This document shows, one piece after another, positions 49,099-60,120 of a stretch of 64,000 nt of DNA (within the stretch, counting starts at the first letter, position 1; each line of letters begins with the position of its first letter). This DNA comes from Epiperipatus broadwayi (Eukaryota > Onychophora > Udeonychophora > Euonychophora > Peripatidae). The notes under the pieces were generated by a model. That model did no database searches. It worked only from the letters and a program-made list of their open reading frames with translations, and had not been told where the DNA came from. The DNA is taken from positions 5,714,572-5,778,571 of the forward strand of contig JAQFVV010006238.1 in the NCBI GenBank assembly GCA_028023455.1, written 5' to 3'. The position numbers were made by a program, and so were the translations under genes.

Positions 49099-49335
49099 TC
49101 ATTTTTTAGTCATGCTGGCAGAGAATTTTCTATATCTTACTTTGCCTTCAAATAATGTATATCCAGATTTACTTCTATCTTGACCAGATTGAGCATTCAT
49201 TGACATTGGACCAGTGATTATACATATAGATAACACACTGCCAATGGAAATAATGGGATAATAGGCAATGGTGATGACTGAATTTGATTGCTTCTCATCA
49301 AGGATGGGATTCTGGCCATAAAATAGGCAATACAA
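49099..49335 (-). CDS. Unrecognised open frame, weak candidate terminal exon
   Basis: About 78 codons, less AT-rich than the surroundings. It encodes one hydrophobic segment (about ITIAYYPIISIGSVLSICII) followed by a hydrophilic, Lys/Arg-rich C-terminus ending SMTKK. There is no ATG start; the frame runs upstream through a possible splice acceptor (tctttcag near 49371-49378 on this strand). A transmembrane span followed by a short cytosolic tail at a gene end recalls solute-carrier C-termini such as the SLC5 family, but the match is by general pattern only. It could equally be a chance frame or a retropseudogene piece. No flanking exon could be identified. Confidence 0.2.
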   Translation of the reverse strand: MYCLFYGQNPILDEKQSNSVITIAYYPIISIGSVLSICIITGPMSMNAQSGQDRSKSGYTLFEGKVRYRKFSASMTKK

Positions 49336-49984
49336 TTGGAAGCAAAGGCAGATAACAACTCTTAAACCTGAAAGACTGTATACACTTGTCCATTATAAAG
49401 CTGAACAGTGTGGCAAGTACATTTTAGAACTGGAATCTTCTAACCATAAATAAGACATGAGGAAAGCTATGAAAGTATCACCATACTTACTCACAATGCA
49501 GGCTGTGACAGTATGTTTGGAAGTGGTAGGTAAACTTCTAAAAGCATCTGAAGTCCCTTTCTATTATAGTAGCACAGCAAATAACACTATACCAAGCCAA
49601 TAGTATCTAGCAAAAATATAATAACCTTTTATATAATGTAAATATGCAGCTATATATTTGTTTGTATTATTAAATATTATAATCATATTTCCCAAGTTTA
49701 TTGATATCAAAATACAATAAACCCAACAGTTTGGTGCAGTTGACAAGATAACAAAAGCAATGGAGACACTAAGCATGTTTGTTTAGCTCCTAATTCCCTA
49801 TTAAGAAAACACAAATTTTCTAGGAGTAAGATTCACAAATGAAATACATAAATATGGACAGACTCTACCATTACTGTGAACCACAAATGATATAACATAA
49901 ATTAAATGTCTTTTTGAATTGTTATTCTACTATTGTATTTTAAGTGGCTGCGTTATCAGCCATATATGTGTAAAACTTAGGAAT

Positions 49985-50775
49985 GAGAGTATTGATGCAT
50001 TGCCTATTTCTCTTTGTGGTAACATTGATTCAAGAATCTTTAACTCTTAGAACCTGCCACTCTACTATGGAACTACCCCATATACCCGGTCTGCAATCAT
50101 TCAAAGACTGATAAAAAAGATTTACAAAAGTTGACAGATTTGTTATAAATTTAGTTAACTGCTATGAGATCATGTGGCATTTAAAGAACAGAAGTGCCAG
50201 GTTGAGCTCTAGTACAACCATTTAAATTTTATGTTAACCATTATATCAAACTAAACAAGGCAATATGCAAAATGAATTAATAATTTCAAACAATTCAACA
50301 ATTTATTCAACTGCATAGAAAAACATTCCATTTTTTTCCATGGTTATTTCCAGCAATGCCATCTCTCTTTTTCTGATCATGGTCATGTTGACCATCATAC
50401 AAATTACAGACAGAGCACTAAGACAAAATATTACAAGTTTCCAATAATAAAATAATAATCAAATGTTTTGTTGCTTGGGAGTTGATAAAAAATTCAAGCA
50501 TCAGAGGTGATTAAATTGATCCATAACTCATGGATGGTGAGTTCCAAAGACTGCCACTGTGACCAAAGCATACAAGGCAAAACAAAAATAATGAAACTGG
50601 CTTTATTGTTCAGAAATTCATAATATTAATAGTTATTTTTAAAAAGTAATCAAATGATTTATGGCTCAGGAGTTTATAAAAAGTTTGAGCACCCCAAATG
50701 TTAGAGCTGGACCACAACCCATATCTTGGATTCCAGAGATTGTCACTTCCACTTCTCTATAACATACAAGATATA
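49985..50775 (-). mobile_element. Cluster of about four family G SINE relics
   Basis: Copies near 49985-50095 (gaacctgccactctactatg), 50170-50265 (aaagaacagaagtgccaggt), 50465-50590 (ttgcttgggagttgataaa, gactgccactgtgaccaaag) and 50650-50775 (ggctcaggagtttataaaaa, ccacttctctataacataca). All are in the same orientation and separated by about 60-100 bp of AT-rich DNA. Each reads on the minus strand as a decayed tRNA-like head plus a common body. Confidence 0.6.
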
Positions 50776-51870
50776 GTATAAATGAGCAGTGAATAAGAAC
50801 ATTAAAGCACCATTTATTGGACACATTGCAAATCATTTAATAAAATTAAGCATGATGACAATCAAATTCATGTCAAAGTTAGGTTTTCTCTAGACTTCAT
50901 CTAGATATGGAACATTAATACTTACTTTATTTTTAAATAAAAATAATTATTATGTCCTTATCTATATTAAAACAGACAATTTATTAAAAACAAAAATATA
51001 GATAAAAGATAATTTTTCAAATCTTATTTTGCTTTGTTTAGTAAATACATATAGCATAAAAAATTTCTATTTTAACCTTTCCATCAGTCCAAATGCAGTT
51101 GTGATTTTAGACTTGTCACCTATTTCACAAGTTTTATTTTTAAATACACACACACATATATATTTCAACATAAAATGTTAGTTTGAAAAAAAATCCATAG
51201 ATGGCCAGAAAAATGAAAATTTGGCAAGATAAGAGAGTTTTAGCTCTGCCTTACTTTTGCCTTGAGTCACTCTTTTGTATTTTGATATTTCTGACATCAC
51301 TATTTTTTGACATTATTTGGAGAAAAAAGTTCCAGTAGTCAAAAACATTTATTTGTGAATTTATTACAATTCAAAAATCTTTTTGTACAATAATTGTACA
51401 ATAATTATTACAAATCAAGAACCAGAATTATTAATAATTTATTTTAAATGGAAATATTTTATTTTTAAAAATAGAACATTATATTTTGGACAATGCAAAT
51501 TTACTCTGAAGGTATTTCCAAGCTTAGTTGCTATCATAGTGCAATTAGTAAAAATGAGTCTGAAAATATTGTAATATTATAAAAAAATATTAAAAAATTT
51601 CAAACATTTAAAGTATAATTTATTAGATTTAAGAGAAATAAATATTTATTCATTCACATTTTAAAAATAAAAGTCACATAATGAAGATTTGGTTGATTTT
51701 GGAAAATGAAAACAATCTTTCCAGAAGTGATGATGTAAAGGTTTTTTGTTTTGATTACAATATGGTTTTTTTAATATTTTCAGAAATGTAAATATTTATA
51801 AATATCTACTACAGAAATAAATCACTCCAAGAGATTCAACTGCAAAATTACATTTTTAGCAGAAAAACAA
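50776..51870. other. Intergenic, nothing recognised
   Basis: Short CA/TA tract near 51148-51164; no gene recognised. Confidence 0.45.
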
Positions 51871-51879
51871 AATATAAAT

Positions 51880-53575
51880 ATTAATTTGTCAAATGTTTCT
51901 TATGTTAACAAGACTAATGTCACTCTCTCAGCTGATATAAAAAGTGTTTTATCTCAATGTCCTAGATTCATTGAAGGTCAATGGCATCTACTTAAATTAG
52001 AACTTATGGCTGATATTGAGGCAGGCCTTCTTAATAATCGACAAAGAGACAACATCATCACAGATATATCTAAAACCATCAGGCACAAACAATTGTATAT
52101 AAAGGCTGATAGATGGAACAATGACATTAAAAAACCAAACAATTCCTGGATGCCAACAACTTAATTTGTATTAAAGAAGACAAATGCAACAGATTTATAC
52201 TTTTGAATTCTACTGATTACAAATCTAAAATGGCTGAACAAATTATAAATCTCCAAATTACTCTGGTTGTAAATTTTAATAACAAGCTCAACAGGGACAA
52301 ATTCATATCCACCATCCTCCAACCTCACAAAAATAAAGGCATCTCTAACACAAAATATTACTGCATTTACCTCTCATTGATCTAAACCCCCTAGAATGTT
52401 TACCAATTCTAAGCTTCACAAACCTTGAGAACCTCTTCGCCTGATTTATGGGGGAGTCCATTATTTTGAAACATTCAAGCTTGTTAATCAATTATTGCTT
52501 GATAATTTAGGTTTAGGAGTTTACTTGATCAATTCTTCTGTTCAATTTGTCAACAGACTTAAAGATGCCACAATTAATGATGATTTCCAATGGCCACTCT
52601 TGATGTTAAAGAACTATATGGATCCATCAACAGGAAACTACCTATTCAGGTCATCCAACAGACACTTATAAACAATCACTGTTCAGCTGACTGAGTTTAC
52701 TTTATTCTGTCCTTCCTGTCATGGATAGACAACCATATATACATCACTTTTGAAAATAAATGGTACACTATGAACAATGGTTGGTTTATGGTCCTGCCTA
52801 TTAGTAGAATAATCACCAGCATCTTCTTGAATCCTTTTGAGAACCAAATTATACCCAAATACCAATCTGGCTATCCTAATATTATATATGCATGGTATGC
52901 TGACAATGTGCTCCTTGCAGCCACTAAACACAGCCATTTGCATTTTACAAGAAATTCAATAACAGACCAATTTAACCATCAGCACTACTTGGGAATATGA
53001 CTGGGAAAGATTGGAATATCTGGACTTATGTCTTCTTTGAGTAGGAGGAATTGTAAATTATTATATGATCATAAAGCCATTTGAAATCAGAGGATTTATC
53101 CACCCGATCTCCAATTCTCCTAATTCTCATAAATTTGCAGGATTAAATGCCTTTTTATTTAGGAACCCACACTTATGCAAATTCGAATCCAACAGGAAAG
53201 ATAACATCTTTCTCTACATCAATGATTTATTAAAAGCGGGTTTCAAATATAAGACAATTATTAACAAAATGAAAACATTTTATAAGAAAATCACAGACAG
53301 TGTTAGGGATCTGAACCTTCTGCATATCACCCTCCCTTATATTCCTAAAATTTCTAATCATTTAATTAAATCTTTACTTAACAAATTTAGAATCAGCTTT
53401 CACACACCCTCCAGCATTAACCATCTTATAAACAATTCTAAAGATAAAGTGGACCTTGCCCAGACTCCCCAGGTCATTTACAGCATTTCATACCCTCAGC
53501 CTGGATGCCATGCCATTTACCATGGTGAAACCAAAGCCACTATTAACAATAGAGCCATACAACACAAGTAAACAT
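51880..53575 (+). pseudogene. Penelope-like retroelement, disabled
   Basis: The N-terminal part (51886-52164) is LSADIKSVLSQCPRFI and LLNNRQRDNIITDI. The RT follows: at 52600 ATLDVKELYGSINR (motif A, Penelope type), at 52740-52850 ITFENKW, then NNGWFMVLPIS (usually DGLAMGSPLS), FLNPFENQII, and at 52890 WYADNVLL where a catalytic YxDD is expected, so the second Asp is Asn. The C-terminal frame 53065-53571 ends with VIYSISYP, GCHAIYHGET, a GIY-YIG endonuclease remnant in which the second motif reads YHGET. Frame changes and stops lie between blocks, for example near 52380 and 53000. Penelope-like elements pair this RT with a GIY-YIG nuclease and often carry hammerheads in their repeats; none was seen in this copy's flanks. 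Confidence 0.85.
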
Positions 53576-53579
53576 ATAA

Positions 53580-54554
53580 AAGAGCACAGAAGAACAAGAA
53601 TAATTCTTTAGAGCCCTCAAAAAAGACCAGTCACACGTTTGAACCCTCCAACCCTAGACTACTTTGCATTGAGAAAAATGATTGTAAACAAAAAATCGAG
53701 GAAGCATATTTTATCAGTAGCAACAATAACTCCATTAACAGACATGACCCTTGCTTTGATATTTCTAAGTGTTGGACAATTTAAACAATTTACGTATAAT
53801 TTGCATATTACCATCTACACCCTACTCTGCATTATTTAATCATTGTAGCTATGAATATGATGCTCCACGCCTCGAAAGTAATCAGCTTTTACATATTCGT
53901 TTATTGATTTAGAAGAGTACTTTATATAGCATTTCCTGCCAGTGTCTCAACATGCTTGTAATTTTATTTTTTGATATGTAATAATGGTTTAATTTTAAAT
54001 TTAATGTTGAATTTGAAAACAAAGAAAACAACACTTTCTGTGAGGGTTAAGGTGATTAATCAATTTCTTCATTCTTCTAGATTTTTTTTTTATATTCACA
54101 CCTTTTACTATTTTTTCCAATGCATCTTTCATAAAAAAAATTTATCCTTAAATACATGCCCAATTTAAGTTTTATTACATTAATAATTTCTCTAAAGACA
54201 ACTTTTATTTATGCTTTTTCTTATTTTTATATTTATGATCATATTTGGTTCAACTTAATTAATTATTTTTTTTCCAAATTCACATCTCTAAAGCCTCCAA
54301 TTTATTTTTTTCTCTCTATTAATTCTAATTTCAATGGAATACAGATTAACCTTAATCTTAATTAAAAATTGTTAGTTGTTGCAATTTTCATATCAATCTT
54401 TTATTGCTGTTTACATCATTAGTTTTTCATCTTTTCAAATTCTGAAAAGTATGACCAACTCCATAATTATCATTACAAATATATATAAAAAAGATTCTTA
54501 TTGTATATAGAATGTATAATTGTATAGTCAATAAAAGCTAAAATTAACTTATTG
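53580..54554. other. Intergenic, nothing recognised
   Basis: May include the 3' part of the Penelope-like copy; no domain or terminal repeat recognised. Confidence 0.4.
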
Positions 54555-54665
54555 TTATTATTTATTAGTTGTTTTTTTTTTAAAGTGTCATAGCAACTGC
54601 TTGCAAGTGCAAGGCGGTCGCGCTGACCTCTCGACCACCAATGCAAGACGAATTATTATTTATTA
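54555..54665 (-). mobile_element. tRNA-like SINE with 13-bp target duplication
   Basis: Insert 54568-54652, flanked by ttattatttatta at 54555-54567 and 54653-54665. On the minus strand the body starts ggtggtcgagaggtcagcgc, like the 4.1-kb SINE, has a ccttgcacttgcaagc arm, and ends in an A-tail (T-run at 54571-54581). The T arm is shortened. Confidence 0.8.
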
Positions 54666-55514
54666 CTTATTTTTAGATTTTAAATTTTAAGTAGTCTATT
54701 TCTATTATTAAAAAATACTTCTAAAGATAGACAGTGTACAATTAGAGAGTAAGAGATGTAATACTGAATTGTTATTACATACTTTTTAATCCAAAAAAAT
54801 CATTAAACTTAAAAAATGAGAAAACAGAGTTATCACGTTCCATTTATCTCTAAATAGATAACAAATATTCCATTTCAAATCAACCTTTGGGAAATATTAT
54901 AAAAAAGCCAATTTGAATTCTTGGAATATTTCAAGAAAAAAGTTTTCTGGGAGGAGAACAACTTTGTGGATCCCCTTTCATTATTCTAAAAACATTAATA
55001 AAACCCAATGTTTAACAATGTAAGAATGATTGAGTAAACAACTCGAGATTTTTTAATCAATTCTTAATTGAGAAAATAAATCTTATTACATTCAATTCAC
55101 AATGGAAAGCTATTTACCCTTTTTGGTCAATTGAATGAAAGAATTACTTACATTATAATAACACTTTTTGAAAATTTCATTTTAACATTTATTAATCATT
55201 ACAATTTATTAAAAAAAAACCTCATGAATATAAATGTTTCAAATGATTAGAATAAAGTGTGAGAACGAAAAAATAAGAAACTTTGATTTTTATTAAAATT
55301 AATTAATCTCTAGTTTTTCTTAATACATAGATTAAATTAGATGTCATATGTTATTTTTATGTTTATTTTTATTTGAACAAACAAAATCATGGAACAAAGA
55401 CAAATCTAGTATGAAAACATAGATAAAAATTTCATGTTCTGGACATGGCAAGTTAATACATGGCCATTGCATTATGACTTTCTAATTCTTTTTCACAATA
55501 AACCAGGTCTCTTT
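54666..55514. other. Intergenic, nothing recognised
   Basis: AT-rich; no gene or repeat recognised. Confidence 0.45.
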
Positions 55515-56010
55515 GATTGTTGTATTTATATATTGGATTATTTCCATTTTCTAATAAAAGTATTGAATGTCTTTAGAATTTTAACTTTATTTAAATTTTC
55601 AAAATACATTCAACTTTAATAATGGCACACAGGTTTGTGCATGCCCAAATTTTTGAGTGGTATTATTCTAATCTTCAGGTGTGGCATGTCTGACCAGTGA
55701 CAGTTCTAGCATGGGAATTGAATCTGAACCCTTAGAAGAATGCTGGTTTGCTTCCCATGCTAAAAGTGTGACTGGTCAGATGTGCAACACCTAAAGAAAA
55801 GACGGGTTCAATTCCCATGTTAGAACTTTACTGGTCAGCCATGCAACATCTGAAGAAGAGAGAATAATACCACTTGAAGCACTGTGCATTCACTAATTTG
55901 TGTGCTATTAATAACAGTTGAATGTACTTGGAAAATTGAAATAAAGTTTTTCTAAAAGCATTAGTCCAATATATAAATACAATTAAAAACTATCATCATC
56001 ACAAAATTCT
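55515..56010. mobile_element. Inverted pair of family C SINEs (C3)
   Basis: A minus-strand unit (gagtggtattattctaatct, gtctgaccagtgacagttct, tagcatgggaattgaatc) precedes plus-strand units (gtttgcttcccatgctaaaa; then ggttcaattcccatgttaga, tggtcagccatgcaacatct). Part of the plus unit is itself duplicated head to tail. Outer ends: ttatatattggattatttc (55527) and ttagtccaatatataaatac near 55962-55981, as in C1. Two B-box-like words survive. Confidence 0.72.
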
Positions 56011-56406
56011 TCAAGAAAAGCTCTTTAATCTCACTTTCATATCCTTTTTCACAAATCATCTTAATAACAAATCAGAATTACATCCAATATTCTTTTCCAT
56101 GACTATAAAATACAGATGCAATTCTAAAACTTTTTTAACTCTTTTGCATATAAAATAATGCTAACCATTTTTGATCTCTAATTTGTGATAGCTTTTCCAT
56201 AGCAAATATACATGAATAATTATGACCCACAGCATAAGATCAACCCATTTTATCTACATCATCTTTTATATTATTGATGAACTTATTCAAATTCATATGT
56301 ATCCTAAAACTAAAATTGACTTTATCTGATCATAACATTCTAATTTTATTTCCAATACTCAGTACATATAAGAACATTCTTTATCATTTATAAGTTTTCC
56401 CTTATT

Positions 56407-56917
56407 ATATATAACAGGGGTGGGCAAATAGCAGCCTGAGGGCCATATGCAACCCACTAAGAGTTTTTATGCAGCCCACCAAGACAATCAGAAAAATTCA
56501 CCTTGGACTGAGATTTCCTTCCTGTTGCATGACTGAATATTCATCTCGTATTTTCCACTAGGATGGCCACGTCAATACACATGTGTAGTGTACATATGAT
56601 GTGCAATGCTTTTCCAGTCAATCTGATTAATTTCAATTTTGTCTTTGCATTAGCAAAGATATACATTTCCAACTTTAGTGAAACCATCAATGCTCCAAAA
56701 AAATGTAAAATCAGTAATGAATCTCATGTGTTTAATGAAAATGGACAAACAAATATTTCTTTGGTAATACAGGGAATAAAGCAGTGTGTTTATTGTGTCA
56801 TGAAAAAAAGATGCGGCCCTCGGCTAACCTTCGCTTCCATAAAGTGCCCCCCAATGTGGCCCTCCACCAACCTATGCGGCCCCTGAGCCAAAACAATTGC
56901 CCACCCCTGATATATAA
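56407..56917 (+). mobile_element. hAT miniature transposon with BED-finger remnant
   Basis: Terminal inverted repeats caggggtgggcaa (56415-56427) and ttgcccacccctg (56897-56909) are perfect. The 8-bp target duplication atatataa (56407-56414, 56910-56917) is also perfect, which defines the hAT superfamily. The 495-bp body keeps the start of a transposase. Around 56640-56830 the frames give KKCKISNESHVFNE, then (one frame over) KWTNKYFF and KAVCLLCHEK, resembling the BED-type zinc-finger N-terminus of ZBED/GTF2IRD2-like hAT proteins. The sequence then jumps to GC-rich 3' terminal DNA (tgcggcccctgagccaaaac). So it is an internally deleted, non-autonomous copy. Confidence 0.92.
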
Positions 56918-57679
56918 TATTTATTTTAAAATTATATATATGGTTTTTACTAAATTCAGACCTACTAAATCAAAAATATAAATTTCCAAATTCTCAATTT
57001 TATCACATGCAAGCCTATGTAAACAATCATTTTGAAAATGCTTTCATATCCATGTGACACTGGATAATAAAAGCTCACATTAACACACTGAATACTGTAC
57101 CAGAAATTGTTGAAATGATTTGTGAAAAAATAAATGACAGAATGAAAGAGATTGGATGAAATGAACATGCAATGACTTAGAAAGCCAATAGCATTCAAAT
57201 AAGCAAATAATGAGGTTTTAAAAATTTTAATAATAAAATATTATTGATTCTTATGACTATGATTATGATGTTAATTCATCGAAAGTATACTTGGATTTAT
57301 AAATTAATTTTATACTTTATTCTTTGTTGTAGTGTCTTTATATTATTTTCAATAATGGCAGAGATTATATATTGCACCCATATATTTAGTACAGCCATTT
57401 TAAGTAGACCTTAAATTGTAGCTATTTTTTTTTAAATAAATTTATAATGGCTTATTCTATTTTATATTGATTTTACAAGTATAATAGGTTTAAACCCCAT
57501 AAATAGGAAGTTTAAAAAGAGATATCAAATATTTACTTTCAAAAAGAATTTTATTATTGCTATAAAAATTGTTACATTTACTCTTTTGAGTCATTTTGCA
57601 TATATATGTTTATATTGTGAGTAAAAAAAGATAATATGGTTATATACATATGGGGAACAGGAAGAAGGGAATAGTTGGC
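56918..57679. other. Intergenic, nothing recognised
   Basis: AT-rich; no gene recognised. Confidence 0.45.
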
Positions 57680-57685
57680 CAGTGT

Positions 57686-59515
57686 TTTTTTTTTTTTAAT
57701 AATACAAATTAATTTCATTAAAAAAGTCTCTGAGTGTTTTATGTAGACCATTTGGAACAATTGATTTTTTGGTATTTTGTTGTTCAAGAAGGTCAGCAGT
57801 CTTAACAAAATGATCTCTATTTCCTATGTGGTTTGAAGAGAAAGGTTCAGTTCCTTCCATGAATAATTATAGGGGTGTTAGGATGCTGTGGATTTTGAAT
57901 AGTCTCCAAGTATTCTCATAAAGAAACTTTGTTGATATAATTTCATCTTTTTTTAATCTTGTTTAAAGTACTGATGAATATTGTCATTGCATTTGTAGTG
58001 GGATATTGAAGGAGGATTTTGCATCTAGTTATCCACAGTGAGTATATAATAAAAGTCAATATTCTTATGTGAATGAAGTTTCGGTCTTTCATGCAATCTT
58101 TAATAGACAGCATCTTATAAAAGTCCATTGAGGTATTTTTGGCTATCATTAGCCGTACAGATGTCAAGCCAGTACAGGATAGAATCATATGCTCAAAGGT
58201 TTCTTCCTCTCTATTACAGACAGGACAGCAAGGATCTATGTTTTTTATAAATCTTCTGTAATGGAGGAAATAGTTTGTTGGAACTGCATTCAAGTTAGCC
58301 TTGATTAAAAAATCCAAGAACTTTGGCTCCATCCATAAGAATTTGAATAGTGTAGGGATTTTTGATTTGTTACTCCAAGTTTTGGTCTTAATTGTGAAGG
58401 TTGGGGGTTCATTAATGAGTGGGCGGTCCATATGGAGATTTTGGTAAGAAAGCACTGGAGGAGTTGCCATTGAATTTGTAAAGATGGGAGAGGATTTGGT
58501 CTATCCAAGAGGACTTCTCAGGTGGGGGCTATCTGTGGGAGTTATTGGTTCTGTTGCAAGGATGCTATCGTATTTTTTGTATCAGGTTGACTACCACTGT
58601 GTGTGCTTTTTGATAGGAATATTGCCTGAATGGAATGAAGGGACATTCCATTCTGTTTTCTATGGAATTGCATTTTTGCTGTGCTGATGGATGAAGTACG
58701 ACCCTTCCAAAACAGTCGTGCACAAGTCTGTAAACTTTGGATAGGAATATCTTGGTGATGGTAATGAACGGGAGATAATAGGCAATCTTGGCCATTACTT
58801 TCATATTTAACAGAGTGACCTTGCCCTGCAGAGATAAATAGACCTTCGAAAGCCCCTGTGTAAGGTGGTCAGCTTGTTCAATGATGGTATTCTGAATACT
58901 TTTGGTCATGGCGAGTTGAGATTTATATATAGGGAACCCCAAGAAATTTTGGCTCCGCAAGAAATTTGGAATGGATTTTTTTCATTTAATATTCGCCATG
59001 TAGAGGATTTGCTGTGATTAATGTGGTAGTTGAGATGAGCTAGAAAATTTGTCCAGTAAAAGGTAAAGCGGTTGGAGATACTTATGTGATGGAAGGAATA
59101 TTATGACATCATCCATATATGCAATGGAGGTGATGGATTTCTTGATTCTTGGTATATGAATTCCAGGGAGGGAGTCTTCTATAGACCTTAAAAGAGGGTC
59201 TATGTAGCATGAAAATAGCAATGCACTAAGCGGAGACCCTTGAGGTATGGAGCGCTTAGGCGTGAATCCATCTGTTAAGGTTCCGTTAAGTGTGAGGTGA
59301 ATGAATCTGTTATGTAATAGGTTATCTAGTATTTGTATGATCTGGGAAGGAATGTTGTATTTCCCTAGAAGTTCAAGCAGGATGTTGGGATTCACTGTGT
59401 CAAAGGCCTCAGCTATGTCAATCTGAACTGCAATCGGTTTTGATAGTCTATTAGATCTGACATAGTCAAGGAGTAATTTAACTTCTGTCATGGCAGTAAG
59501 GGTTGATGAACCCTT
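57686..59515 (-). pseudogene. L1/Tx1-like non-LTR retrotransposon, 5'-truncated, antisense
   Basis: RT block 59491-59018: VQIDIAEAFDTVNPNIL (motif A), IPQGSPLSALLFSCYIDPLL (motif B), SIAYMDDVIIFL (catalytic YMDD, intact). After a frame change, 58960-58565 gives FLGFPIY, LQGKVTLLNMKVMAKIAYYL (thumb region). A second frame change leads to 58470-57943: PKFLDFLIKANLNAVPTNYF, CPVCNREEETFEHMILSC (C-terminal Cys/His zinc-binding knuckle typical of L1/Tx1-like elements), and a Trp/Ile-rich end. An A-run on the minus strand near 57699-57686 may be its 3' tail. No endonuclease part is present. Two frameshifts only, so it is much younger than the 11.7-15.3 kb relative. Confidence 0.88.
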
Positions 59516-59649
59516 TTATTTTAAAGCTGTTTTAATGTAATTTACATAATAAAAGTAATATAATATATATCATTTAACGGATAAAATTAATTTATGTTTA
59601 TTATATTTAACTGATATAATAATAAAACAATAGTCTAATTACCGTATTG
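59516..59649. other. Intergenic
   Basis: Short AT-rich spacer. Confidence 0.4.
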
Positions 59650-60120
59650 AATATTATATAATGTGTTTAATTATAAATTTATTAAACGCACATTGATTAC
59701 GTAGTAATATTTACTGAGGCTTAACCTCGATAATATGCGTATAAAATGTGATAGTAGAGACGTCTATAGGTGTTTTAACTACAAGCTTACGCTATAGAAG
59801 AAAAGAGGGGAACCCTTCTTTACTTCAACCTACTTTCTATTTAAATAGGTGAAGCTGAGCGGTTAGATCTGCGAGTATTAATGTGTAATAAGAAATGTGG
59901 ACTTAATCAGTGAAGTATTGAATAGCTTCATGCTCACAGATTTAACCACTTCAGCTTCACCTATTTAAATAAAAAGTAGGTTGAAGTAAAGAAAGGTTCC
60001 CCTCTTTTCTTCCATAGCATAAGCTTGTGGTTAAAACACCTACAGAGATCCCTACTATCGCATTTTATACGCATATTATTGAGGTTATAGCCTCAGTAAA
60101 TATAATGTGTTTAAATAATT
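59650..60120. mobile_element. Palindromic repeat family E
   Basis: Arms of about 170-220 bp are strongly inverse: gaggcttaacctcgataata (59717) against tattattgaggttatagcctc; gatagtagagacgtctatag against agagatccctactatc; and aggtgaagctgagcggttag against ttaaccacttcagcttcacct. The loop 59897-59935 holds gtggacttaatcagtgaag. The weak outer arms may extend to 59650 and 60120. No coding capacity; the arms contain a 'gaggggaacccttc' type word. DNA transposon or foldback retroelement; class unresolved. Confidence 0.75.

Noticed and set aside
55840-55900. Hammerhead candidate in family C SINE (CUGAAGA ... CGAAAC-type)
   Set aside because: An extra A follows the box, stem II pairs poorly in most copies, and stem I is at most 4 bp. 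It looks more like a plain SINE hairpin.
59880-59950. Family E loop word CACUGAUUAAGUCCAC as a hammerhead
   Set aside because: CUGAUUA violates the CUGANGA consensus and there is no GAAA box.
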